Assembly: GCA_030684935.1 (NCBI GenBank)
Contig: JAUXXH010000001.1
Span: forward strand, 124,001-188,000
Source: Pseudolabrys sp.
GTDB lineage: Bacteria > Pseudomonadota > Alphaproteobacteria > Rhizobiales > Xanthobacteraceae
DNA length: 64,000 bases
Reading direction: 5' to 3'
Numbering within the stretch: position 1 is the first letter of the stretch; each line of letters begins with the position of its first letter. Position numbers and translations under genes: made by a program. This document shows positions 1-7,718 of the stretch, one piece after another. The notes beneath the pieces were generated by a model. The model did no database searches. It saw only the letters and a program-made list of their open reading frames with translations, and was not told the origin of the DNA.

Positions 1-15
1 CGGAATGGCGACCCA

Positions 16-801
16 ATGACCGCCTTGCTTGCCCTGCTATCGATCGCCTCCGGCAGCCTGGTCGGCTTCACGCTCGGCCTGGTTGGCGGCGGCGGCTCGA
101 TTTTGGCGGTGCCTTTGCTGGTCTACGTGGTCGGCGTGTCGTCGCCGCATGTCGCGATCGGCACCAGCGCGATAGCGGTCGCCGCCAGCGCCGCGTTTAA
201 TCTCGCCGGTCATGCGCGCGCCAACACCGTGAAATGGCCGTGCGCGATGGTCTTCGCCCTTGCCGGTATCGCCGGCGCAGCCGGCGGCGCGCAACTCGGC
301 AAGATGGTCGACGGCGGCCGCCTGTTGACGCTGTTCGGCATCCTGATGGTGGTGGTCGGTCTGGCGATGCTGCGGCCGCGCAAGTCCGGCGGCAATCCGG
401 ATATCAAACTCACACGCGACAACGCGGCGACGCTGCTGCCGCTGCTGATCGGCACCGGTCTGCTGGTCGGCGCGCTGTCGGGTTTCTTCGGCATCGGCGG
501 CGGCTTCCTGATCGTGCCGGGCCTGATCGGCGCCACCGCCATGCCGCTGATCAATGCGATCGGTTCGTCACTAGTCTCGGTGACGGCCTTCGGGCTCACG
601 ACGGCGACAAGCTACGCCTGGTCCGGCCTGATCGACTGGCCGATTGCAGGATTGTTCATCCTCGGCGGCGCGCTCGGCGGCCTGCTCGGCACGCGGCTGG
701 CGAAGCACCTCTCCGGCCGCAAGCACGCGCTGAACCTGACCTTCGCCGCCATCGTCATCGTCGTGGGGATTTATGTGGTCGTTCGGTCAATGCTCGGCTG
801 A
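16..801 (+). CDS. TauE/SafE (TSUP) family membrane transporter
   Basis: Integral membrane protein of 261 residues, the usual length for TSUP (sulfite exporter TauE/SafE) permeases, which move sulfite, sulfonates or other small anions across the inner membrane. It shows the inverted two-half layout of the family: a glycine-rich GGGGSILAVP motif near residue 25 and a matching GIGGGFLIVP motif near residue 160, each followed by hydrophobic helices. The substrate cannot be read from the sequence. The gene ends one base before the stop codon of the convergent flavin reductase gene, so the two 3' ends abut. The promoter lies outside the window. Family assignment is firm; function is open. Confidence 0.9.
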   Translation: MTALLALLSIASGSLVGFTLGLVGGGGSILAVPLLVYVVGVSSPHVAIGTSAIAVAASAAFNLAGHARANTVKWPCAMVFALAGIAGAAGGAQLGKMVDGGRLLTLFGILMVVVGLAMLRPRKSGGNPDIKLTRDNAATLLPLLIGTGLLVGALSGFFGIGGGFLIVPGLIGATAMPLINAIGSSLVSVTAFGLTTATSYAWSGLIDWPIAGLFILGGALGGLLGTRLAKHLSGRKHALNLTFAAIVIVVGIYVVVRSMLG

Positions 802-1332
802 TCACCAGAACTCGATCAGCGGATATGGCGACTTTTGCTGCGGGTATTGCAGCGTGGCATACTTTCCGGCGTGGTAGACCAGCGGCGCCAGCCCCTCGTC
901 CCGCATGCCGACAATGTGGCCGATGAACAACGTATGGTCGCCGCAGTCGTAGACCATCTCGATTTTCGAGGCGATGGCGGCACTGACCCCGGCCAGCACG
1001 GGCACACCGCTCATGTGCTCGAAAACGACGCCGGGATCGGTGGTGCCCTGGGCAGCGAAATGCAGACTGATGGGTTCCTGGCCTTGCGCCAGCATGCTGA
1101 CGCCGAAATGACCGGCGGCGGTTAGCGTCTCGTGCATGCGCGCCTTCTTGGCGACCGAGATAATGCACAGCGGCGGCGACAACGAGCCGGACATGAAGGC
1201 GTTGGCGGTCATCCCGCGCACGCCGCCTTCCGCCTGCGCGGTGATCACCGTGACGCCGGTGGTGAACTGGCCCATGACGCGGCGGAACAGCTTGGGGTCG
1301 ACCGGCGCGAGCGGGGTATCATGTGCGGTCAT
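802..1332 (-). CDS. Flavin reductase-like (DIM6/NTAB) domain protein
   Basis: A 176-residue FMN-binding split-barrel protein of the HpaC/flavin reductase family. Such proteins use NAD(P)H to reduce free FMN or FAD, usually for a partner two-component monooxygenase. Supporting features are the N-terminal FRRVMGQFTTGVTVIT segment, the FMN-loop MTANAFMSGSLSPP and the C-terminal HTLFIGHIVG signature. No monooxygenase partner lies beside it, so the acceptor is unknown. It is convergent with the TSUP gene with no spacer. The ATG at 1332 is the only good start. Confidence 0.88.
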   Translation of the reverse strand: MTAHDTPLAPVDPKLFRRVMGQFTTGVTVITAQAEGGVRGMTANAFMSGSLSPPLCIISVAKKARMHETLTAAGHFGVSMLAQGQEPISLHFAAQGTTDPGVVFEHMSGVPVLAGVSAAIASKIEMVYDCGDHTLFIGHIVGMRDEGLAPLVYHAGKYATLQYPQQKSPYPLIEFW

Positions 1333-1579
1333 TCAATCATCCATTGTCTTGCGCGAATTGCGTGCTCGGCCGAGCCACACGATGAATTTCCGCACGTGCT
1401 AGCGCCAAACGCGGTGCCGAGGCAATCCCGCCCGCAGATCTCGCGCAAAAACGGACGTTACGCTGGGGTTCCATCCGGTTCAACAGACGGTGCCGATAGC
1501 CGCCGGTCTAACGTTAGGCTATCGTCCGCGGCCCGCTGCCGGCCCGGCTGCTTGCAACCGGGACTTAAGGGAGTTTCCG

Positions 1580-1978
1580 ATGTCGCGCGAACTGATGTGG
1601 CTGACGCTGACCGTCATCCTGACCGGCCTGATGTGGGTGCCTTACATCGTCGACCGCATCGCGGTCCGCGGCCTGATGGGCGCCATGGCCAACCCCTCGC
1701 GCGACGACAAGCCGCATTCGCCCTGGGCGCAACGCCTGCTGTTCGCGCACGAGAATGCAGTCCAGAACCTGGTGATCTTCGCCCCGCTGGTGCTGATCCT
1801 CGACGTCATGGGTCGCTCGACCCAGAGCACGATGATCGCCTGCGCGGTCTATTTCTGGGCGCGGCTGGCGCATGCCATCGTCTACACGCTCGGCATTCCG
1901 GTACTGCGCACGCTGGCCTTTGCGGTCGGCTTCCTGGCGCAGGCGGTGCTGGTGCTGGCAATATTCGGCAAGCTGTAG
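1580..1978 (+). CDS. MAPEG family membrane protein
   Basis: Small 132-residue membrane protein of the MAPEG family (eicosanoid and glutathione metabolism superfamily). It has four hydrophobic segments, a first helix starting LMWLTLTVILTGLMW, and the RLLFAHENAVQNLVIFAPLVL segment that carries the family ExxxNxxE-like region. Bacterial members are mostly uncharacterised and may bind glutathione. I chose the ATG at 1580 over an upstream in-frame ATG at 1490, because AAGGGAG sits 6-9 nt upstream and the extra 30 residues look like non-coding translation. It converges on the alpha/beta hydrolase gene with 6 nt between stops. Confidence 0.85.
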   Translation: MSRELMWLTLTVILTGLMWVPYIVDRIAVRGLMGAMANPSRDDKPHSPWAQRLLFAHENAVQNLVIFAPLVLILDVMGRSTQSTMIACAVYFWARLAHAIVYTLGIPVLRTLAFAVGFLAQAVLVLAIFGKL

Positions 1979-1984
1979 CCGCGG

Positions 1985-2839
1985 TCAGCGCAAGCCGCTG
2001 AGGAATCGCAGCAACGCCGGAACGAATATCTCGGGCTCGGTCGTCGAGGGAAAATGACCGCTGCCGGGACACAGCACCAGCTCCGGCTTTGACGCGAAGG
2101 CCGCGAGGAAGGGCTCTTCGGCGACGGCCGGAAAACGCTTGCTGGCGCCGCCGCGAAACACCAGCACCGGGCATGTCACGGCCCTGGCCTTGGCGAACAG
2201 GTCGAAGTCGCTGTCCGCCGAGGCGGTGAAGGCCCGCAGCCGGCGCAGCCGCGCGGCCGTATACGGAAAACGCCACGCGCCCGTTTTACCGTCGCGGATC
2301 ATGATATCCGCCACGAAGCGCCGCAGCGCCTCGTCCGGCCAGATGCCCTCTTCCGTGTCGCGAAAATGCTGCTCGGCTTGCGTCAGCGTCTCGAAGCTCT
2401 CGGGCGGCGGCGCGGCCGGCTTGGCCGGCGCCGGACCCGGAAGGCCGACCCGGACCACCGGATCGACCAGCACGACACCGGCGATCCGTCCGGCCGCCTG
2501 CCGCGCCACGTCCAGGGCAATCGAGCAGGCAAAGGAATGGCCCATGACCACAAACCGCTCCGGCAATCGGGCGGCCGCCAGCGCCATGGCGTCGGCGGCA
2601 AAGGCGGCACATGAATCCGCGCCCGGATCGTCGCTGAGGCCGAAGCCGCGCTGGTCCGGGCACAGCATCCGGATCGACCCGGCCGCCTCCGCCGGCGCGT
2701 TCCACATGCCGCTCTGAGTCAGCGAGCCATGCAGCGCCAGCACCGGGCGGTGACGATCATGTAAAGGGTGCCATTCTCGGCAGAACCGACTGAATCCATT
2801 GATGGATTGATGGCCCATCCGCCATTCGCCCGGGGTCAT
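1985..2839 (-). CDS. Alpha/beta hydrolase
   Basis: A 284-residue alpha/beta-hydrolase-fold enzyme. The oxyanion-hole region LALHGS is followed by the nucleophile elbow GHSFAC (Ser near residue 99) and a late GSGHFPSTTEP segment that carries the catalytic His. The substrate is not predictable. It starts 9 nt after the stop of aidB on the same strand, so it is probably cotranscribed with it. An alternative start at 2818 (MGHQS) would shorten it by seven residues. The region just before LALHG lacks the longer N-terminus of many family members, so the true start is not certain. Confidence 0.85.
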   Translation of the reverse strand: MTPGEWRMGHQSINGFSRFCREWHPLHDRHRPVLALHGSLTQSGMWNAPAEAAGSIRMLCPDQRGFGLSDDPGADSCAAFAADAMALAAARLPERFVVMGHSFACSIALDVARQAAGRIAGVVLVDPVVRVGLPGPAPAKPAAPPPESFETLTQAEQHFRDTEEGIWPDEALRRFVADIMIRDGKTGAWRFPYTAARLRRLRAFTASADSDFDLFAKARAVTCPVLVFRGGASKRFPAVAEEPFLAAFASKPELVLCPGSGHFPSTTEPEIFVPALLRFLSGLR

Positions 2840-2848
2840 AGAATGCCT

Positions 2849-4480
2849 TTACGATTGCAGCGCGGCGCGGTCCACGATGGCACGGGCGTCGATCCCTTTT
2901 GGCAGCAGTCCAAACACCGAACCACCCTCGCCGACCAGCCGCGACGCCGCGAAGGCCTCGGCAACGGCAGCCGGTGCATGCTTGAACAACAGCGCCGCCT
3001 GCAAGGCCAGCACCAGTTCGCGCACCAGCACGCGCGCCTGCGCGTCGTCGGCACGATCGGTAGCCACGAGGCGCTGCTGCAAGCGGCCGGCGAAGGCCGT
3101 CAGCCGGGCGTCGTCGCCCTCGGCCAGTTCCTGGCGCAGCACATCTCCAACATTCGGCATCCGGCCGATGGCGCGCAGTACGTCGAGGCACATCACATTG
3201 CCGGAGCCTTCCCAGATCGAATTGACTGGCGCCTCGCGATAAAGCCGCGACATCACGCCCTCTTCGATGTAGCCGGAGCCGCCCAGCACCTCCATCGCCT
3301 CGGCCGTGACCGACGGCGCCCGTTTGCAGATCCAGAATTTTGCCGCCGGCGTCAGCACGCGGCGAAACACCTGCGCCGCCTCGTCATTTTCGTCGTAGGC
3401 ACGCGCCAGCCGCAGGGTCAGCACCGTGGCCGCTTCCGACTCCAGCGCCATATCCGCCAGCACATTGGTCATCAGCGGCTGGTCGATCAGTTTTTTCTGA
3501 AAGGCGCGGCGGTGACCGGCGTGATGGACCGCCTGGACCACCGCCTGGCGCATCAGTCCGGCCGAGCCGATGCAGCAGTCGAGCCTCGTATAATTGCCCA
3601 TCTCGATGATGGTCGGAATGCCGCGGCCCTCCTCGCCGATCATCTGCGCAAAGGCGCCGTTGAATTCGACTTCGCTCGAGGCGTTCGACCTGTTGCCGAG
3701 CTTGTCCTTCAACCGGTTGATCTGCACGGCATTGCGGGTGCCGTCCGGCGCCCAGCGCGGCATCAGGAAGCAGCTCAGCCCTTTCGGCGCCTGCGCCAGC
3801 ACCAAAAAGGCATCGCACATCGGCGCCGACATGAACCATTTGTGGCCATGCAGGCGGAAGCTGCCGTCGCCCGCGGGTTCGGCGCGTGTGGTGTTGGTGC
3901 GCAGGTCCGAGCCGCCCTGGTTTTCGGTCATGCCCATGCCGATCAGCGCCGCGGTCTTGTCGGTCACGGGCTGGAAGCGGGGGTCGTAGTCGCGGCCGAA
4001 TATCTTCGGCAGCCATTCGGCGGCGATCGCCGGCGACTGCCGCAGCGTTGGCACCGCGCCATAGGTCATGGCGATCGGGCAATAGACGCCGCTCTCGATC
4101 TGGCCGAGCATGTAGGTGCCGGCCGCACGCGCCACATGCGCACCGGGCTTCGGTGCCGCCCAGGGGCTCGAATGCAGCCCGGCCTTGACCGCGATCCCCA
4201 GCAACTGGTGCCAGGCCGGATGAAATTCGACCTCATCGAGGCGATGGCCGTAGCGGTCGAAGGCGTGCAGCACCGGCGGTTGGCGGTTGGCGGCAAAACC
4301 GAGTTGCACCGTCTCCGGCGTGCCGAGAGTGGCGCCGAGGGCGCCCAGCTCGCCCGCCGCCCAGCCGGCGCCTTCGCGTTCGACGGCCGCCCGCAACACG
4401 GTATCGCTGGCGAACAGGTTATAGGGCTCGAGCGGCGGCGGCTGGTTCAAGACCTCGAACATGGCAAGCGTCTCCGGCAA
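2849..4480 (-). CDS. aidB: AidB-type acyl-CoA dehydrogenase (alkylation response)
   Basis: A 543-residue flavoprotein matching AidB, the adaptive-response acyl-CoA dehydrogenase homologue that binds DNA and is thought to protect promoters from alkylation or destroy alkylating agents. The N-terminus (VLNQPPPLEPYNLFASD) has the AidB-specific NQPxPL...NLYxSD pattern. The flavin motif GMGMTENQGGSD is at residues 181-192, followed by LKDKLGNRSNAS and, in the C-terminal half, EAMEVLGGSGYIEE. Together with the long C-terminal extension, these separate AidB from ordinary 380-residue acyl-CoA dehydrogenases. No ada, alkA or alkB gene lies nearby. The downstream alpha/beta hydrolase is probably in the same transcript. 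Confidence 0.92.
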   Translation of the reverse strand: MPETLAMFEVLNQPPPLEPYNLFASDTVLRAAVEREGAGWAAGELGALGATLGTPETVQLGFAANRQPPVLHAFDRYGHRLDEVEFHPAWHQLLGIAVKAGLHSSPWAAPKPGAHVARAAGTYMLGQIESGVYCPIAMTYGAVPTLRQSPAIAAEWLPKIFGRDYDPRFQPVTDKTAALIGMGMTENQGGSDLRTNTTRAEPAGDGSFRLHGHKWFMSAPMCDAFLVLAQAPKGLSCFLMPRWAPDGTRNAVQINRLKDKLGNRSNASSEVEFNGAFAQMIGEEGRGIPTIIEMGNYTRLDCCIGSAGLMRQAVVQAVHHAGHRRAFQKKLIDQPLMTNVLADMALESEAATVLTLRLARAYDENDEAAQVFRRVLTPAAKFWICKRAPSVTAEAMEVLGGSGYIEEGVMSRLYREAPVNSIWEGSGNVMCLDVLRAIGRMPNVGDVLRQELAEGDDARLTAFAGRLQQRLVATDRADDAQARVLVRELVLALQAALLFKHAPAAVAEAFAASRLVGEGGSVFGLLPKGIDARAIVDRAALQS

Positions 4481-4515
4481 GAGCGCTGACGAACGCCACC
4501 AGTGTACCCCGCGAA

Positions 4516-5574
4516 TCAGGGAAACAGCGCTACCTGATCGATGCCCATGGCCTCGGGATAGCCCAGCACCAGGTTCATGTTCTGGATCGCCTGGCCGGAG
4601 GCGCCTTTCACCAGGTTATCGAGCGCCGAAATGACGATGGCCCGGCCCGGCACGCGGTCGGCGGCAACGCCGATGAAAGTCATGTTGGAGCCGCGCACAT
4701 GGCGCGTTTGCGGCGTCTGGCCGAACGGCAAAACATGCACAAACGGCTCCTTCGCGTAGAACTTTAAAAGTATCGCATGAAGCTCCTCGGGGGTCCGGCC
4801 CCTTTTGCCCCGGACGTAGATGGTCGAGAGGATGCCCCGGTTCATCGGCACCAAATGCGGGGTGAAGGTCACAACCACATCCCGGCCGGCGGCGGCGGAG
4901 AATTCCTGGTCGAGTTCGGCCATGTGCCGGTGGCCGCCAACGCCGTAGGCGTTGAAGCCCTCCGACACCTCCGAGAACAGCATCGCCTCTTTGGCCGCCC
5001 GCCCCGCCCCGGTCATGCCGGACTTGGCGTCGATCACGATCTCATCGAGGTCGATCGCCTTAGCCCGTATCAGCGGGATCAGCGGCAGCTGGGCGCAGGT
5101 GGTGTAGCAACCGGGATTGGCCACCAACCGCGCCTGCTTGATGGCGCGCCGGTGGATTTCGGCCAGGCCGTAGACCGCCTCTTTCTGCAATTCCGGCGCG
5201 TGATGCTCGTGGCCGTACCATTTGGCATAGGCCGTGGTATCGGCCAGCCGGAAGTCGGCCGACAGGTCGACGATCTTGGTCGACGGCGCCTTACTCAGCA
5301 CCTCTACCAAGACCTTCTGCGTGGTGGCATGGGGCAGCGCGCAGAACACCAGATCGAGCTTCATCGACGCCCAGTCGAGCCCGTCGAGGGCGACCAGCGT
5401 CGGCAGCTCATAGGGCGAGAACTGCGGAAAGACATCGCGCATCGCCTTGCCGGCGCTGCGCTCGGCGGTCAGCAGGGCAATCTCGGCGCGCGGATGCCGC
5501 AACAACATCCGCACCAGTTCGGCGCCGGTGTAGCCGGAGGCGCCGAGCACGCCGATCTTCGCCTTGGTGGCCAT
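4516..5574 (-). CDS. argC: N-acetyl-gamma-glutamyl-phosphate reductase
   Basis: A 352-residue ArgC, which catalyses the NADPH-dependent reduction of N-acetyl-glutamyl-5-phosphate to the semialdehyde, the third step of arginine synthesis. The Rossmann motif GASGYTGAEL is at residues 11-20 and the catalytic cysteine is C156 in NPGCYTTC. The length fits the long (type 1) form. AAGGA lies 8-12 nt upstream of the ATG. No other arg gene is adjacent. The gene is preceded by an unusually long leader of about 195 nt with its own promoter, a possible Arg-rich leader peptide and alternative hairpins, annotated separately. Confidence 0.96.
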   Translation of the reverse strand: MATKAKIGVLGASGYTGAELVRMLLRHPRAEIALLTAERSAGKAMRDVFPQFSPYELPTLVALDGLDWASMKLDLVFCALPHATTQKVLVEVLSKAPSTKIVDLSADFRLADTTAYAKWYGHEHHAPELQKEAVYGLAEIHRRAIKQARLVANPGCYTTCAQLPLIPLIRAKAIDLDEIVIDAKSGMTGAGRAAKEAMLFSEVSEGFNAYGVGGHRHMAELDQEFSAAAGRDVVVTFTPHLVPMNRGILSTIYVRGKRGRTPEELHAILLKFYAKEPFVHVLPFGQTPQTRHVRGSNMTFIGVAADRVPGRAIVISALDNLVKGASGQAIQNMNLVLGYPEAMGIDQVALFP

Positions 5575-5769
5575 TGTCTTATTCCTTCAGGTCGCCGCCG
5601 GTCCGCCGGCGGGCATAGCATGCCTCCCTTGCGGGAGGGTTCGGTCCGGATCGGGCAAGAGCTGGGATCGAGAGTGCCGCGGCCAAATCCGGCGGCACGG
5701 GCAAACGCTAACGGCGCGCCCGTGCCGGAGCGGCACGGCGGCGATACGCGGGTGCGGTCGAAATGGTCA
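5575..5769 (-). promoter_or_regulatory. Structured argC leader with alternative hairpins
   Basis: Read on the minus strand, this leader holds four segments that can pair in competing ways. Segment 1 (5732-5738, CCGTGCC) pairs with segment 2 (5720-5726), 7 bp. Segment 2 (5718-5726, GGCACGGGC) pairs with segment 3 (5694-5702), 9 bp perfect. Segment 3 (5692-5698, GTGCCGC) pairs with segment 4 (5674-5680), 7 bp. Further down a 6-bp stem (CCTCCC/GGGAGG, 5623-5638) closes on a GCAA tetraloop, and a GC-rich stem lies near 5596-5615, just before the argC ribosome site. The order 1:2, 2:3, 3:4 is that of amino-acid attenuators, but no U-tract follows segment 4. Pairings were read by eye, not folded. 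Confidence 0.5.
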
Positions 5770-5770
5770 T
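5708..5770 (-). CDS. Putative Arg-rich leader peptide upstream of argC
   Basis: A 20-codon ORF, ATG to TAG, encoding MTISTAPAYRRRAAPARARR. Six residues are Arg, including a run of three (codons 10-12) and RARR just before the stop. The ATG falls about 7 nt after the -10 box of the predicted argC promoter, so the message would be leaderless, which alphaproteobacteria tolerate. The three-Arg run lies just upstream of hairpin segment 1, and the stop lies just past segment 2. This is where a stalled or finished ribosome would change the pairing. Caution: random frames in this GC-rich DNA are often Arg-rich, so chance is a real alternative. Confidence 0.4.
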   Translation of the reverse strand: MTISTAPAYRRRAAPARARR

Positions 5771-5776
5771 AGCCGC

Positions 5777-5805
5777 GATATAGGCCCGGGCCCGATCCGG
5801 GTCAA
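5777..5805 (-). promoter_or_regulatory. Predicted sigma70-type promoter of argC
   Basis: On the minus strand, TTGACC (5805-5800, five of six consensus bases) is followed by exactly 17 nt and then TATATC (5782-5777, four of six). The predicted start of transcription is near 5770, giving a leader of about 195 nt before the argC ATG at 5574. The spacer contains the palindrome GGCCCGGGCC. It is one of the best consensus promoters in the window. It has not been tested. Confidence 0.55.
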
Positions 5806-5821
5806 GAATACCCCATAAACA

Positions 5822-5846
5822 GAAGGCCGCCAACGCGGCGGCCTTC
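5822..5846 (-). terminator. Hairpin terminator downstream of metallo-hydrolase gene
   Basis: Perfect 10-bp inverted repeat (GAAGGCCGCC / GGCGGCCTTC) with a 5-nt loop, 25 nt after the stop of the metallo-hydrolase gene on the minus strand. The following bases TGTTTA give only a weak U-tract. It separates that gene from the argC promoter just downstream, which it would insulate. Confidence 0.6.
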
Positions 5847-5870
5847 CTCGATGCGTGACGACGCGGTCGG

Positions 5871-6860
5871 TCAGATGCTGGGATTCCAGGCGACCGGGAC
5901 CGGACGGTAGCCGTTGCCGTCCTTCTCGATATAAGCGATCGCCGGGAACGGATAGTGGAAGCCCGACATCAACTGGCGGTCGGCCGCCAGCCGGTCATAG
6001 ACCTTGCGGCGGGTAGCCTCGGCCATCGCGGCATCCATATCGAACATCACGTGCCAGCCCGGATTGCGGGCAAACAGCGCCGGCGCGTTGGTGACATCCG
6101 CCTGCCAGAACAGGCTCTGGCCGCCGGACGCAATGTTGAACGACATATGGCCCGGCGTGTGGCCGTGCGTGGCGACCGAGGTAATGCCCGGCACCAGTTC
6201 CTTGTCGGCCTGATACTGCGTCACCTTGTTGCCGAGCGCGCTGAACACGCGCCGCGCGTTCTTGAAGGCGGCCTGTGCGGCTTCGGGTGCTTTGCCCATG
6301 GTGGCGTCGTCCATCCAGAACGCCCATTCCGGCGCCGGCACCATCACTTCCGCATTTGTGAACAGTGGTTTGCCGTCCGCCGAGAGCAAGCCGTTGATGT
6401 GGTCGCCATGGAAATGCGAAATGATGACGGTGTCGATCGCGCTGGCTTGAATACCGGAAGCGGCCAAGTTGTCCTGGAACTGGCCAACCGCACCTTTGGT
6501 CTGCGCGAGAGCACCGGGGCCGGAGCCGGTGTCGATCAGCACCAGTTTCGAGCCGGTGTTGACGACCGTCGGATTGAACGGGATCACCATTTCATCCGGC
6601 TTCATGAAGGCGGCGCGCAGCGCGGCATTGACCTCGTCCTTCTTCGCGTTGCGGACGAAATTGTCAGGCAGCGGGAAGACGCGGGCGCCGTCGGTCACCA
6701 CGGTCAATTCCAGGGTACCGAGCTTGGTGCGGTAGAAGCCTGCGTTCTGCTTGCCGGTCGGCGGCGCCGAGGCCAGCGCGGGTCCCGTCAGGCCGAGCGG
6801 ACTGACGGCGGTGACCGCAGCTGCTCCGGCGAGCAGATTGCGGCGTGAAAGTTCGATCAT
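5871..6860 (-). CDS. Tat-exported MBL-fold metallo-hydrolase
   Basis: A 329-residue metallo-beta-lactamase-fold hydrolase. Counting from the ATG at 6860 (GGAGAC 5 nt upstream), residues 1-30 form a twin-arginine signal: SRRNLLAG with R6 and R7, then a mild hydrophobic stretch ending near ALASA. The metal-binding motif HFHGDH is at residues 149-154 and a second histidine lies in HTPGHMSF. The enzyme is probably folded with its metals in the cytoplasm and exported to the periplasm. The substrate is unknown; lactonase-like or quorum-quenching activity is possible for this subfamily but unproven. A longer reading frame from 6974 exists but would bury the signal peptide. Confidence 0.87.
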   Translation of the reverse strand: MIELSRRNLLAGAAAVTAVSPLGLTGPALASAPPTGKQNAGFYRTKLGTLELTVVTDGARVFPLPDNFVRNAKKDEVNAALRAAFMKPDEMVIPFNPTVVNTGSKLVLIDTGSGPGALAQTKGAVGQFQDNLAASGIQASAIDTVIISHFHGDHINGLLSADGKPLFTNAEVMVPAPEWAFWMDDATMGKAPEAAQAAFKNARRVFSALGNKVTQYQADKELVPGITSVATHGHTPGHMSFNIASGGQSLFWQADVTNAPALFARNPGWHVMFDMDAAMAEATRRKVYDRLAADRQLMSGFHYPFPAIAYIEKDGNGYRPVPVAWNPSI

Positions 6861-7118
6861 GGATGTCTCCCTGTTGGTCGTTCTGGCAATGATGGAAGTC
6901 GTCGTCGGCGGCAAATGCCACGCCCTGCTTCTGACCGATCGCAGCCAGCCCGATGGCCGGGCCAGTCTACGCAAGCCTAGAACCCCGGACCACGGCTCCT
7001 ATTCCGAGGCATTACGCCGCAGAACAGGATCATTCTGACATTTTGAGGGAAAACGCCTGCAACGCCATACAAATTTGCGCGACCGCCGCACCGGATGCCT
7101 TTCGCGATGCAGCGCCGG

Positions 7119-7661
7119 TCAACGCCGGAGCCAGTCCACGACCTCGAAGATGCCGCCGCCCAGCGCCAGCAGCACCGCCGCCCAGACAAAGGCCGACGAA
7201 AAATTGGCGAACTGGAAACGCCAGAACGGCATTTCGAATATGCCGGCGATCAAGGGCACCGAGGCCCGCAATGGACCGGAGAAGCGGCCAATGAAAATGC
7301 CGGGCACGCCCCACTTCTTGATAAAGGCTTCGCCGAGCGGCAGCAGGTTCGGATGGCGCGACAGCGGCCACATCTTGGCCACCGGCGGCCCGATCTTCTG
7401 CCCGATCCAGTAGGACACCCAGTCGCCCAACGCCGCGCCCAGTGAAGCCGCCAGCCAGATCGGCCAGAAACTGACTCCGCTGGTGCCGATCAGTCCACCG
7501 ATGGCCACCAGCACACCCCACGCCGGAATCAGCAGCGAGACGAAGGCCAGCGATTCCGCGAACGCCAGCGCGAACACGATCGGCGGCGCCCAGACCGCAT
7601 TGTCGCGCACAAAGGCAACGACCTGATCGAAGCTGGCACTCAAATCCATTGGGCGTCGCAA
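7119..7661 (-). CDS. DedA family membrane protein
   Basis: A 180-residue inner-membrane protein of the DedA (SNARE-associated/VTT) family, implicated in recycling of undecaprenyl phosphate or phospholipid scrambling and in envelope homeostasis. The sequence carries the DedA hallmarks: an acidic residue in the first hydrophobic segment (ALAFAESLAFVSLLIPAW), the ALGDWVSYWIGQKIG segment, and the conserved IGRFSGPLRASVPLIAG motif before the last helices. The start could be 7661 or, four codons later, 7649. The 258 bp between it and the metallo-hydrolase start show no gene. Confidence 0.88.
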   Translation of the reverse strand: MRRPMDLSASFDQVVAFVRDNAVWAPPIVFALAFAESLAFVSLLIPAWGVLVAIGGLIGTSGVSFWPIWLAASLGAALGDWVSYWIGQKIGPPVAKMWPLSRHPNLLPLGEAFIKKWGVPGIFIGRFSGPLRASVPLIAGIFEMPFWRFQFANFSSAFVWAAVLLALGGGIFEVVDWLRR

Positions 7662-7718
7662 CCGGCTGTAGGTCTGCGGGAGTTGCTGTCTAGCGCGGCG
7701 GCAAAGTCGACGCCAGCG

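Noticed and set aside
2768-4489. A 573-codon open frame antisense to aidB
   Set aside because: Rich in His, Arg and Gln with no motif; aidB on the other strand is a clear family member. High GC makes long antisense frames common here.
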